A stretch of DNA of 31,906 nucleotides. It comes from Thermoplasmatota archaeon (lineage in GTDB: Archaea > Thermoplasmatota > E2 > DHVEG-1). Below the pieces are notes generated by a model. It was not told the DNA's origin. It did no database searches and saw only the letters and a list, made by a program, of their open reading frames with translations. The DNA lies in contig JAGXLH010000002.1 in assembly GCA_018334795.1 (NCBI GenBank), forward strand, positions 1 to 31,906, read 5' to 3'. Both the position numbers and the translations under genes were made by a program. Below are positions 24,343 to 31,754 of this stretch, one piece after another (positions within the stretch are counted from its first letter, which is position 1; each line of letters starts with the position of its first letter).

Positions 24343-25959
24343 ATGGCAGCGAAAAAAACAAAGAAGACCGCGAAGAAGAAGCCTTCAACGAAAAAAACAA
24401 CCAAGGATACAGTGAAAACAGAAAAGAAAACAAAGAAGACAACGACCAAAGCAGATACAAAAAAGACTGCTTCATCTAAAAAGAAGACATCTACGAAAAA
24501 AGCTGATAAAGCAAAGAAAACGAAATCAGCAACGAAAAAGAAACCAACAAATAAAAAAGAAACGAAAAAGACTAGTTCATCTAAAAAGAAGACATCTACG
24601 AAAAAAGCTGATAAATCAAAGAAAACTAAATCAGCTGCAAAAAAGACAAAGAAGACCGCGAAGAAGAAGTCTTCAACGAAAAAGAAAAAAACTTCTTCTA
24701 AGAAGAAAAAGAAATCAGAAGAACCTGAAAAACCGGTAGAGAAGATTACAACGGCTAAAAGAAAAAAACCGGTAAAGAAAAGAAGTCCAGCTGAAGAAAA
24801 AGCATTAAAAAGTATCACTAAAAGCCGTGGTGATCAATTTCTTCCAATTAATATTATTGAGGAACTAGTAGATGAAATCGTTGAAAAAAAGATTCCTGCA
24901 AAAAAAATTGATCCTATTGTTAAACGAGTAATTACTGATTATAAAGCAAATGCTATTGATCCTTCTGAAGCATGTGGTATTGTTGGTGCGCAAAGTATTG
25001 GTGAACCCGGAACTCAAATGACGATGCGTACGTTTCACTACGCAGGTGTTGCTGAGATCAATGTAACACTTGGGTTACCTCGGTTGATTGAAATCGTGGA
25101 TGCACGGTCAACTCCGTCTACTCCGATGATGAACATTTATTTAGATGAAAAACACCGTAATGATGCGAAAAAAGCAAAAATGGTGGCAAATCAAATCGAA
25201 ATCACGAGATTACAGGATATCGCAGAAATTGAAACTGATCTTACAAATCTGATGATCACGGTGAAACCAGATGTTGAAAGTTTAAAGAACAAAGGAATAA
25301 CCATTAAACAAATGGTTGATGTGATAAAAAAGGTTCGTAAGACGGATGTTACTGAAAAGAAGAATAAAACCATCGTGGTCAGTTTGGATAAACCTAGTTT
25401 TAAAAGTTTACTTGATATCACTGAAAAATTAAAAAATCTGAAAGTAAAGGGTGTTAATGGGATTAAACGAATTATTATTCGAAAGGAATCTGATGAAGGA
25501 TACGTTATTTACAGTGAAGGAAGTAATCTTGAAAAAGTGCTTGATATTGAAGGTGTAGATCCTTATCGAACGAGTACGAATGATATTCGAGCGGTAGGCA
25601 GGGTTCTTGGTGTTGAGGCAGCACGGAACATGATCATTCAAGAAGCACATAATACGCTTTCAGAACAAGGGTTAAACGTGGATAAACGTCATATTATGCT
25701 GGTTGCTGATGTGATGACCTCTCATGGAAAGATCAAAGCGATCGGTCGACATGGCGTGAGTGGAGAGAAAACAAGTGTGCTTTCTCGAGCGGCATTTGAA
25801 ATCACGGTGAATCATTTATTACAAGCAAGCCGGCGTGGGGAATCTGATTTACTTGAAGGAGTTGCAGAGAATATTATTGTTGGTCAACCAGTGAATCTTG
25901 GTACTGGTGCCGTTGAACTTGCAATGAAACGAACCAAAACACAAAAGGAAAAGGAGTGA
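24343..25959 (+). CDS. rpoA2: RNA polymerase subunit A'' (Rpo1C) with lysine-rich N-terminal tail
   Basis: The C-terminal third of the largest RNA polymerase subunit. The conserved core begins near residue 161 and has the trigger-loop region EACGIVGAQSIGEPGTQMTM, TFHYAGVAEINVTLGLPRLIEI, and the terminal TSHGKIKAIGRHGVSGEK. Usual A'' length is about 390; here it is 538, because residues 1-145 are a low-complexity chain of Lys, Thr, Ser and Ala, roughly half lysine, resembling histone H1-type tails. Residues 146-160 are a short charged link. The ribosome site supports translation from this ATG, and no ATG lies near the core. A Glu/Pro patch (SEEPEKPVEK) interrupts the tail near residue 127. The tail should be disordered and bind DNA or RNA (inference). 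Confidence 0.95.
   Translation: MAAKKTKKTAKKKPSTKKTTKDTVKTEKKTKKTTTKADTKKTASSKKKTSTKKADKAKKTKSATKKKPTNKKETKKTSSSKKKTSTKKADKSKKTKSAAKKTKKTAKKKSSTKKKKTSSKKKKKSEEPEKPVEKITTAKRKKPVKKRSPAEEKALKSITKSRGDQFLPINIIEELVDEIVEKKIPAKKIDPIVKRVITDYKANAIDPSEACGIVGAQSIGEPGTQMTMRTFHYAGVAEINVTLGLPRLIEIVDARSTPSTPMMNIYLDEKHRNDAKKAKMVANQIEITRLQDIAEIETDLTNLMITVKPDVESLKNKGITIKQMVDVIKKVRKTDVTEKKNKTIVVSLDKPSFKSLLDITEKLKNLKVKGVNGIKRIIIRKESDEGYVIYSEGSNLEKVLDIEGVDPYRTSTNDIRAVGRVLGVEAARNMIIQEAHNTLSEQGLNVDKRHIMLVADVMTSHGKIKAIGRHGVSGEKTSVLSRAAFEITVNHLLQASRRGESDLLEGVAENIIVGQPVNLGTGAVELAMKRTKTQKEKE
24471..24615 (+). repeat. in-frame duplication inside the RpoA2 tail
   Basis: A 40-bp block at 24471-24510 recurs identically at 24576-24615, 105 bp (35 codons) later, and the similarity continues for about 20 more bases with two differences. 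A second pair, 24358-24395 and 24646-24683, differs at one of 38 positions. Both preserve the frame, so the tail appears to have grown by duplication of lysine-rich units. Confidence 0.85.
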
Positions 25960-25965
25960 AATTAT

Positions 25966-26265
25966 ATGGTTGATGTGGAAAAAGCATTTAAGAACATGGT
26001 AAAGAATGGAACAGTTATCTTTGGTAATCGGCAAACAAGGTTAACGATTAAAGATGGAAAAGCGAAACTGGTGGTGTTTTCTAAGAATTGTCCATTTTTT
26101 GATGACGTAACAGATCTTGCCAAAAAACATGATGTTTCAATGTATCAAGCAAAAGTGAACAGTGTTGAACTTGGGTCGATTTGTGGGAAAATGTATGCCG
26201 TATCGATGTTTGCAGTAATTGATGATGGTGGCGTGAACATTAATCAACTGGTTAATCAAAGGTAA
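25966..26265 (+). CDS. rpl30e: large-subunit ribosomal protein L30e
   Basis: A 99-residue L7Ae/L30e-fold protein. It has KNGTVIFGNRQTRLTIKDGK, AKLVVFSKNCPFFDDVTDLA, and VELGSICGKMYAVSMFAVID, the pattern of archaeal and eukaryotic L30e. The place directly after rpoA2 and before nusA is the usual archaeal order. AAGGAG near 25948-25953 in the rpoA2 end supplies the ribosome site. Co-transcribed. Confidence 0.95.
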   Translation: MVDVEKAFKNMVKNGTVIFGNRQTRLTIKDGKAKLVVFSKNCPFFDDVTDLAKKHDVSMYQAKVNSVELGSICGKMYAVSMFAVIDDGGVNINQLVNQR

Positions 26266-26274
26266 TGTTTTTTT

Positions 26275-26700
26275 ATGACAGATATTCAGCTTTCAACAGA
26301 AACGATGAAATATATTCGCATGGCAACACAAATGATTCATGTGGATATCCTTGATTGTGTCCAAGAAGATGATTTATTGGTTTTTGTGGTCCGAAAAGGC
26401 CATCTTGGTGCAGCGATTGGTAAAAAAGCAAAGAACTTGGAACGATTACGGAATGTGTTTAAAAAAACGATAAAGTTTGTGGAAAAAGATAATGATCGTA
26501 ACCGGTTCATTCAAAATCTTTGTAAACCTTACAAAGTGGAATCTGTGACACTTTCAGGTGATGATACCAGTCCAGTTGCTCAAGTAAAAGTGAATGCGAG
26601 TGAAAAATCTCGGTTGATCGGAAAAGGCGGTCGAAACATTGAACTTATTCGAAAGCTTGCTCGTCGGCATCATAACATTCGTGATGTGCAAGTAAAATAA
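26275..26700 (+). CDS. nusA: NusA-like KH-domain protein
   Basis: A 141-residue protein with two KH domains and none of the N-terminal or S1 domains of bacterial NusA, as is normal in archaea. The first has VVRKGHLGAAIGKKAKNLER, the second ASEKSRLIGKGGRNIELI with the G-K-G-G loop that grips RNA. It is annotated in archaea as a transcription elongation/termination factor, though its precise role is not well established. It is the last gene of the operon; T-rich terminators follow. Confidence 0.93.
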   Translation: MTDIQLSTETMKYIRMATQMIHVDILDCVQEDDLLVFVVRKGHLGAAIGKKAKNLERLRNVFKKTIKFVEKDNDRNRFIQNLCKPYKVESVTLSGDDTSPVAQVKVNASEKSRLIGKGGRNIELIRKLARRHHNIRDVQVK

Positions 26701-26712
26701 TACTTCACTCTT

Positions 26713-26759
26713 CTTTTTTCATCTTTTTTTAATTCACATTTTTTTCTATTTTTTTTTGC
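26713..26759 (+). terminator. multiple oligo-T terminators of the RNA polymerase operon
   Basis: Four runs of six to nine T residues follow one another within 47 bp after the nusA stop, without a stem-loop. Archaeal RNA polymerase terminates at such runs, so the operon should end here and rps12/rps7 are not co-transcribed. Confidence 0.7.
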
Positions 26760-26784
26760 TTACTTTTTACGATGGATTATATAT

Positions 26785-26793
26785 GTTTAAATA
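26785..26793 (+). promoter_or_regulatory. TATA box of the pdhAFXB-like operon
   Basis: GTTTAAATA predicts a transcription start near 26815. The first coding codon must then lie close by, which agrees with a start at CTG 26827 and rules out any start before 26791, where an in-frame TAA ends the frame. Confidence 0.55.
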
Positions 26794-26826
26794 CCATCAT
26801 TTTATATCTGTTGGCTGGGGGTAGCT

Positions 26827-28290
26827 CTGAGAATAAAAGATCATCCCATCCTTTCATTCCAACATGACAAAGCAGTCACCTTTTCATTTAATGGAAAAAA
26901 GCTTTCGGGTTATAGTAATGATACCATTGCTGCAGCGTTACATGCCAATGGAATTGTTAAATTCAGTGAAAGTCTTCGTTTTCATCGAGCTCGTGGATTT
27001 TTTTGTGGAATTGGGAAATGTTCCTCTTGTTTGATGCGAGTAAATAACATTCCTAATGTTCGAACTTGTATTGCACCATTAACTGAAGATGTGACGGTGG
27101 AAACACAGGACACCTTTGCTTCATGGCCAAAAGAAACACATAATACATCAGCAACAAAGGCTGATGCTTGTACGGTTGATGTGTTAATCGTTGGTGGTGG
27201 TCCAGCTGGGCTTGAAGCAGCAGTTCAAGCAGCCAAACAAAACGCAAAAGTATTGTTAGTAGATGAAAACCAGCAACTAGGCGGTCAGCTTATTAAGCAA
27301 ACACATAAGTTTTTTGGATCAAAACAAGAAAACGCAGGAACCAGAGGAGTCACCATTGCAAAAGAATTAGAAGAAACAGTCCAAGATCATACTGGTATTG
27401 AATTATTACTTGAGTCAACAGTAATTGGTTTTTATGAAGATACCTCTTCAGATTATTTTACGTTTGCTGTTTCTAAACGGAAAGGATATGAAAGTAGCAT
27501 TGTCAAAGTACAAGCAAAAACCGTAATTTTTGCAGTTGGTGCAATGGAAAATATGTTGTTATTCCCGGGTAATGATCTTCCTGGAGTGTATGGTGCTGGA
27601 GCAGTGCAAACCTTGATGAATGTGTATGGAGTAAAACCTGGCAACCACGTTCTTATGGTGGGAGCCGGTAACGTTGGTCTTATCGTTAGTTATCAGTTAT
27701 TGCAAGCAGGGATTCTTGTGGACCGAGTAGTTGAAGCAGCTCCAATTATCGGCGGGTATCATGTACATGCAGCAAAGTTGCGTCGGTGTGGTGTTCCTAT
27801 TTATACTCGGCATTCTATTAAAGAAATAATCGGATCTGATCATGTTGAAGCTGCAGTGGTTGTAAGACTTGATGAGAATTGGCAGGAAATTCCGGGTAGT
27901 GAGAAAACTATTGAATGTGATACGGTGTGTTTAGCTGTTGGACTTACTCCATCTACTCGTTTGCTTAGTCAAATGGGTGTAAAGATGTATACTATTGCTG
28001 AAGCAGGTGGTTTTGTTGCTATTCATGATGACTACATGCAAACAAGTGTTCCAGGAGTGTTTGTAGCAGGGGATAATTCAGGTATTGAAGAAGCTAGTAC
28101 GGCGATGATTGAAGGAAAGATTGCGGGTGTTGCTGCAGCGATTCAAACAGGGAAAACATCAACTAAACAAGCAAAAGAGTTACTTGACATATTTGCAAGT
28201 GAACTTGCTTCTTTACGAGCTGGACCTTTTGGTGAAAAACCACGGATTGCAAAACAAAAAATTCAAACCTTTTGGAGGAAAAATCAATGA
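26827..28290 (+). CDS. pdhA: PdhA-like [2Fe-2S]/FAD oxidoreductase, probable CTG start
   Basis: Alpha-type subunit of an amino-acid dehydrogenase complex. Its coding frame runs unbroken upstream of the first in-frame TTG/ATG (27031). That upstream part encodes a [2Fe-2S] domain: RIKDHPILSF, AVTFSFNGKKLSGYSNDTIA, then Cys60, Cys65, Cys68 and Cys81 in the C-x4-C-x2-C-x12-C pattern. No ATG, GTG or TTG lies in this part; CTG at 26827, with GGGGGT just before and the TATA box about 35 bp up, aligns with the usual initiator. The rest is a flavoprotein with VLIVGGGPAGLEAA (FAD), HVLMVGAGNVGLIVSY (second nucleotide site) and VFVAGDNSG. Total about 487 residues. The stop overlaps the next start. Confidence 0.85.
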   Translation: MRIKDHPILSFQHDKAVTFSFNGKKLSGYSNDTIAAALHANGIVKFSESLRFHRARGFFCGIGKCSSCLMRVNNIPNVRTCIAPLTEDVTVETQDTFASWPKETHNTSATKADACTVDVLIVGGGPAGLEAAVQAAKQNAKVLLVDENQQLGGQLIKQTHKFFGSKQENAGTRGVTIAKELEETVQDHTGIELLLESTVIGFYEDTSSDYFTFAVSKRKGYESSIVKVQAKTVIFAVGAMENMLLFPGNDLPGVYGAGAVQTLMNVYGVKPGNHVLMVGAGNVGLIVSYQLLQAGILVDRVVEAAPIIGGYHVHAAKLRRCGVPIYTRHSIKEIIGSDHVEAAVVVRLDENWQEIPGSEKTIECDTVCLAVGLTPSTRLLSQMGVKMYTIAEAGGFVAIHDDYMQTSVPGVFVAGDNSGIEEASTAMIEGKIAGVAAAIQTGKTSTKQAKELLDIFASELASLRAGPFGEKPRIAKQKIQTFWRKNQ

Positions 28291-28763
28291 AGCCGTATGA
28301 ACGAACTGGTGTGCTATCTGTTAATGATTTAAAGATTCCTTCTGAAAAACAATTGGAAAAAGGTGTAGCAATCACAGAGTGTGTGCAAGAAATTCCTTGT
28401 AATCCTTGTGTTGATTCATGTCCTGTTGATGCGATTAGTATGAACGATATTAATGCTCCTCCTGTTGTTGATTATAATAAGTGTATTGCGTGTGGGCAAT
28501 GTGTTGGGGTGTGTCCCGGCTTAGCGATTTTTGTGGTGAAAAAACAAAATGAAAAAGGATTGCTCACGTTGCCTTATGAGTTTTTACCGGTACCAAAAAA
28601 AGATGAGGTGGTTGAAACAATTGATCGTGATGGTGAACAAATCGGAGAAGGAGTGATAAAAAGAGTGAAAAAACAGGGAAAAACTATTGTGGTAACCGTT
28701 GAACTAGATGCAAAGGATTTGATGAACGCTCGTCATATAAAAGTGAGGGAAAAAGATGAGTGA
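28287..28763 (+). CDS. pdhF: PdhF-like ferredoxin subunit, two [4Fe-4S] clusters
   Basis: A 158-residue electron-transfer subunit. Cysteines fall in CVQEIPCNPCVDSCP and CIACGQCVGVCP, enough for two [4Fe-4S] clusters. The C-terminal 60 residues form a basic, beta-rich extension. The ATG at 28287 overlaps the pdhA stop (ATGA) and is served by GGAGG at 28274-28278; an upstream in-frame ATG at 28272 is inside that signal and unlikely. It should pass electrons between the dehydrogenase flavin and PdhA, as in the Thermococcales proline dehydrogenase complex (family inference). Confidence 0.85.
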   Translation: MKPYERTGVLSVNDLKIPSEKQLEKGVAITECVQEIPCNPCVDSCPVDAISMNDINAPPVVDYNKCIACGQCVGVCPGLAIFVVKKQNEKGLLTLPYEFLPVPKKDEVVETIDRDGEQIGEGVIKRVKKQGKTIVVTVELDAKDLMNARHIKVREKDE

Positions 28764-29064
28764 AAAAAAAACGATTGTGTGCCGATGTGAAGATTTAACT
28801 AAAAAGGAAATCGTTGAAGCCATTCAGGAAGGATATACTGATCTGGAAGAGTTACGGCGGAAACTTCGGATTGGGATGGGCCCTTGTCAAGGAAGAGTAT
28901 GTTTACCACTGGTGAAACGGATTTTAAAACAAGTTACTGGTGAAAAGGTTAAACAGGAATCATTTCCCACGTTCAGACCGCCATTAGTTCCCGTGTCTCT
29001 TGGATCACTAGCTAAGCTAAAGGTTGAATCGAAAAAGAAAAAACAATCTAAGGATCAGGAGTAA
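28756..29064 (+). CDS. pdhX: PdhX-like BFD-type [2Fe-2S] protein
   Basis: A 102-residue protein with the bacterioferritin-associated-ferredoxin-like domain. Cys9 and Cys11 (VCRCEDLT) and Cys44 and Cys49 (GMGPCQGRVC) are the cluster ligands. In bacterial hcnB and sarcosine-oxidase alpha subunits this domain is fused to the flavoprotein; here it is separate, as in archaeal pdhX. The last 35 residues are proline- then lysine-rich. The start overlaps pdhF by eight bases, and GAGG precedes it. Translationally coupled. Confidence 0.87.
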   Translation: MSEKKTIVCRCEDLTKKEIVEAIQEGYTDLEELRRKLRIGMGPCQGRVCLPLVKRILKQVTGEKVKQESFPTFRPPLVPVSLGSLAKLKVESKKKKQSKDQE

Positions 29065-29070
29065 AATAGG

Positions 29071-30219
29071 ATGAATGAACATGCTGATGTGGTGATCATT
29101 GGTGGTGGAGTGAATGGGTGTGCGATAGCGTATTATTTATCAAAACTTGGAATGAATGTGTCTGTTTTTGAACGGAATTATTTAGGAAGTGGAGCAACAG
29201 GGAGTTGTGGAGCGGGTATACGTCAGCAGTGGTCTACAAAGGAAAATACTGAATTAGCGATTCAAAGTGTTCATATGTTTGAAGAATTATCTGATGAATT
29301 AGGTGAAGATATTGAATTTAGTCAAGGCGGGTATTTAATTATTAATCATACTGAGGAGGAACTAGCACAATCCAAAAAGAATGTGAAGATGCAGAAAACT
29401 CTAGGTCTTGATGTATCTATGGTTTCTGTTGATGAAATCAATGATATTGTTCCTGTGCTTGATGTGAATGGTATGGATTCTGTTGGTGCAACGTTTTGTC
29501 CAACGGATGGTCATGCCAATCCCTTTAAGACCACATTTGCATATGCACATGCAGCTGAACAACTCGGTGCAAATATACATACGCATACACTAGTTAAAGA
29601 TATTAAAACAAAAAATAATCAGGTTTCAGAAGTACTTACTGATAAGAAATCAGTGAAAACAAGGTGGGTGGTAGATGCAGCTGGTGCATGGTCTTCTCAG
29701 ATTGCAAAGATGGTTGGTATTTCGATTCCTAATAAACCATTTAGAAAGGAAGTACTTGCAACTGAACGCTTAGAACCATTGTTTAAGGCAATGGTGATCT
29801 CGTTTAAAGATGGGATTTATTTTAGTCAGCAACCAGAAGGAAACATTGTTGGCGGGATTCCAATTCCAGAGCAACGATCTGGTTTTTACGAATTGCCCAC
29901 GTTTTCATTTATTCAGCATATGTCTGAAACACTTACTCGGTATGCTCCAGCGTTACGTGATATTAATATGCTTCGTCATTGGACGGGTTATTATGATGTA
30001 ACTCCTGATGCCAGACCAATATTAGGTGAGGATAGTAAAGTACGTGGTTTTGTGCATTGTCATGGGTTTAGTGGTCATGGATTTATGCTTTCTCCAATGG
30101 TTTCTCGTATGCTTGCTGAGTATATTTCAAATGATAAGGAATCATCAGTATTAAAACGGTTAAGACTTAATCGTTATGAAGATGAAGATATTGATATGGA
30201 ACAAAATGTTGTTGGCTGA
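29071..30219 (+). CDS. pdhB: PdhB-like FAD-dependent amino-acid dehydrogenase
   Basis: The catalytic beta-type subunit, 382 residues, DAO-family flavoprotein. It has the dinucleotide motif ADVVIIGGGVNGCAIAYYLS, SGATGSCGAGIRQQWS, and, near the C-terminus, TGYYDVTPDARPILGED and HCHGFSGHGFMLSP, which close the active site. Known relatives oxidise L-proline, sarcosine, glycine or opines; the gene order pdhA-F-X-B and separate small iron-sulfur genes favour the archaeal dye-linked L-proline dehydrogenase, but the substrate is inference. GGAG lies upstream of the ATG. The last residues are acidic. Confidence 0.88.
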   Translation: MNEHADVVIIGGGVNGCAIAYYLSKLGMNVSVFERNYLGSGATGSCGAGIRQQWSTKENTELAIQSVHMFEELSDELGEDIEFSQGGYLIINHTEEELAQSKKNVKMQKTLGLDVSMVSVDEINDIVPVLDVNGMDSVGATFCPTDGHANPFKTTFAYAHAAEQLGANIHTHTLVKDIKTKNNQVSEVLTDKKSVKTRWVVDAAGAWSSQIAKMVGISIPNKPFRKEVLATERLEPLFKAMVISFKDGIYFSQQPEGNIVGGIPIPEQRSGFYELPTFSFIQHMSETLTRYAPALRDINMLRHWTGYYDVTPDARPILGEDSKVRGFVHCHGFSGHGFMLSPMVSRMLAEYISNDKESSVLKRLRLNRYEDEDIDMEQNVVG

Positions 30220-30228
30220 AAAATTATA

Positions 30229-30432
30229 GTGTTCTTTGATACTTACATCTATAGTACGGTATTACTAAGTATCATGGTACTAAAATTTATAAATCGGGTT
30301 GATAAGTTAAAAAATCTAAATGAAAGATACGGGTCTACTCAATCCGAATTTATTATCAGTTATGACCGGATGCGGATTGCAAAAACAGAATTGATAAAAC
30401 AGTTTGCCAAGGATAAAAATCATAGAATATAA
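30229..30432 (+). CDS. small protein with one N-terminal membrane helix, uncertain
   Basis: A 67-residue frame starting at GTG nine bases after pdhB. A hydrophobic segment (YIYSTVLLSIMVLKFI, about residues 6-21) is followed by a charged, helical tail. No ribosome site is visible and no family is recognised. It could be read through from the pdh operon, or be part of the decayed mobile-element area that begins right after it. Low confidence. Confidence 0.3.
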   Translation: MFFDTYIYSTVLLSIMVLKFINRVDKLKNLNERYGSTQSEFIISYDRMRIAKTELIKQFAKDKNHRI

Positions 30433-30433
30433 A

Positions 30434-30652
30434 AATAAATCGCCAATGTGTAACATGATTTTTTAAGGAACGTATCATTGTGAGATTTGTGGGAACACAT
30501 TGGACCGTGATATGAACAGTTCTGTGAACATCATGCTGCGTTTCCTATCTCAGAATGCGTTGTGAACACGCTATCAACAATTTGTTGATAATCTTCGACA
30601 GACAGGTATGGAATATGCTGAAAGGCCAACGTCCATATACTCGAAGGAATGA
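30434..30652 (+). pseudogene. tnpB: TnpB (IS200/IS605) C-terminal remnant
   Basis: One frame shows the end of a TnpB protein: a damaged first zinc knuckle (KSPMC), then YHCEICGNTLDRDMNSSVNI with the second C-x2-C knuckle and the DRDxN RuvC-III residues, and later DNLRQTGMEYAERP, as in TnpB tails. In-frame stops interrupt it (TAA 30464-30466, TGA 30563-30565), and everything upstream of the zinc ribbon is missing, so it is dead. No tnpA and no clear end hairpins are seen. It marks an old insertion between the pdh operon and the glycosyltransferase. Confidence 0.8.
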
Positions 30653-31061
30653 CAGATAGATAAGAAGAAAAATATGGTTTTCCCAAGTTATACATCGCAT
30701 CTAATTTTTATCCGAAACTTTGCTTTTTTTCCTTGCCATTTTATGACCCCAATAGATTTCTTTGTTAACCAAACTTGTTGTGTACTATTGAGGGTTCACT
30801 CCTCATTTTTCCAAATAAACTATATTTTTTAAAAAATGGCTGGATAGGTATTATCAAAAAAATTAGTGGACTTTTGAACAGAACTTAAAATAAGGCACGT
30901 CCTGCAACAAGGATTGTTCCAACCTGATTTTTTCTTTTTCCTTCATATGGTAATTATACTATTATTAGTTCTCATATTTATATCCATTGATAAAGAATGG
31001 ACAATAAGGAACTTTTTCAAAGTTTCAAATTTTACTAACCTATGAAGAAAATATGGGTTTT
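30653..31061. other. non-coding interval after the TnpB remnant
   Basis: About 410 bp without a supported gene. It includes a 14-bp palindrome, ATTTTTTAAAAAAT, at 30824-30837. On the minus strand a 27-residue frame (30863-30946) starts about 30 bp after a TATA-like ATAAATAT; nothing else supports it. The stretch may hold further eroded parts of the mobile element. Confidence 0.4.
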
Positions 31062-31754
31062 TTAGTTTCTCACTCGTTTTAAAAATAAAAATTTTAAATT
31101 TTTAATACCATCACTAAAGCTTTCTATTTTTACTTCTCCTTCTCGAGCTCGTAGCATTGATGGTATTTCTTTTGCTTTCACTTGTTTGTTAGTAAACATT
31201 TCTATTTTGATTTCTTCACTAAAGGGCATGCCATCATTGAATTCTTCTATTGGTTGAATTTTTTCTAATGCTTTTTTTCGAAAGATCCACATACCACTTT
31301 GACTGTCGTGCACACTCATAAGAAATAATATTCGCATTGTCCAATTAAGTACCGTGTTTCCAAAATAGTGTTTCACACTCATAGATCCATGATGTAGTCT
31401 TGCGAATCGATCAGTGGTAATAAAATCTAGATCTTCATCAAGAAGTTGTTTTACATACTTATGAATGTGATCAAATGGATAGGTTGCATCTGCATCACCC
31501 GTGACTATGATATCACCTGTTGCTTGTGGCATACCGGTTTTATAAGCTCGACCGTATCCTTTTCGTGGTTCAACGATTATTTTTGCTCCTTTATTCCACG
31601 CGATTTCTTTGGTTTTATCCTTACTATTCCCATCCACGATGATGAGTTCTAATTCCCAGTTGTTCTCATCAAATGCTTTTTTATTGATAGCATCAAGGGT
31701 TGGACCGATTCCTTCTTCTTCGTTAATAGTTGGAAGTATTACACTAATTTTCAC
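31062..31754 (-). CDS. family 2 glycosyltransferase, DPM1/polyprenyl-phosphate type
   Basis: A 230-residue GT-A fold enzyme. It has the N-terminal ISVILPTINEEEGIGPTLDA, LELIIVDGNSKDKTKEIA, RKGYGRAYKTGMPQATGDII, and the metal-binding DADATYPFD. The later SVHDSQSGMWIFRKKALE and FSEEIKIEM fit dolichol-phosphate mannosyltransferase-like members. There are no C-terminal membrane helices, unlike many archaeal relatives, so it is probably a peripheral enzyme loading a sugar on a polyprenyl phosphate for glycosylation. The sugar is unknown. It is read on the minus strand and starts 152 bp from the window's end. Confidence 0.88.
   Translation of the reverse strand: MKISVILPTINEEEGIGPTLDAINKKAFDENNWELELIIVDGNSKDKTKEIAWNKGAKIIVEPRKGYGRAYKTGMPQATGDIIVTGDADATYPFDHIHKYVKQLLDEDLDFITTDRFARLHHGSMSVKHYFGNTVLNWTMRILFLMSVHDSQSGMWIFRKKALEKIQPIEEFNDGMPFSEEIKIEMFTNKQVKAKEIPSMLRAREGEVKIESFSDGIKNLKFLFLKRVRN

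Noticed and set aside
24291..24818. 175-residue Phe/Val-rich frame on the minus strand, like a membrane protein
   Set aside because: It is the complement of the lysine-rich rpoA2 tail (AAA/AAG read as TTT/CTT). The plus strand has the ribosome site and continues into the conserved core.
30572..30590. 19-bp palindrome TATCAACAA-T-TTGTTGATA
   Set aside because: It falls within the recognisable TnpB tail frame and is alone, so it looks like a chance feature of coding sequence rather than an IS end or operator.
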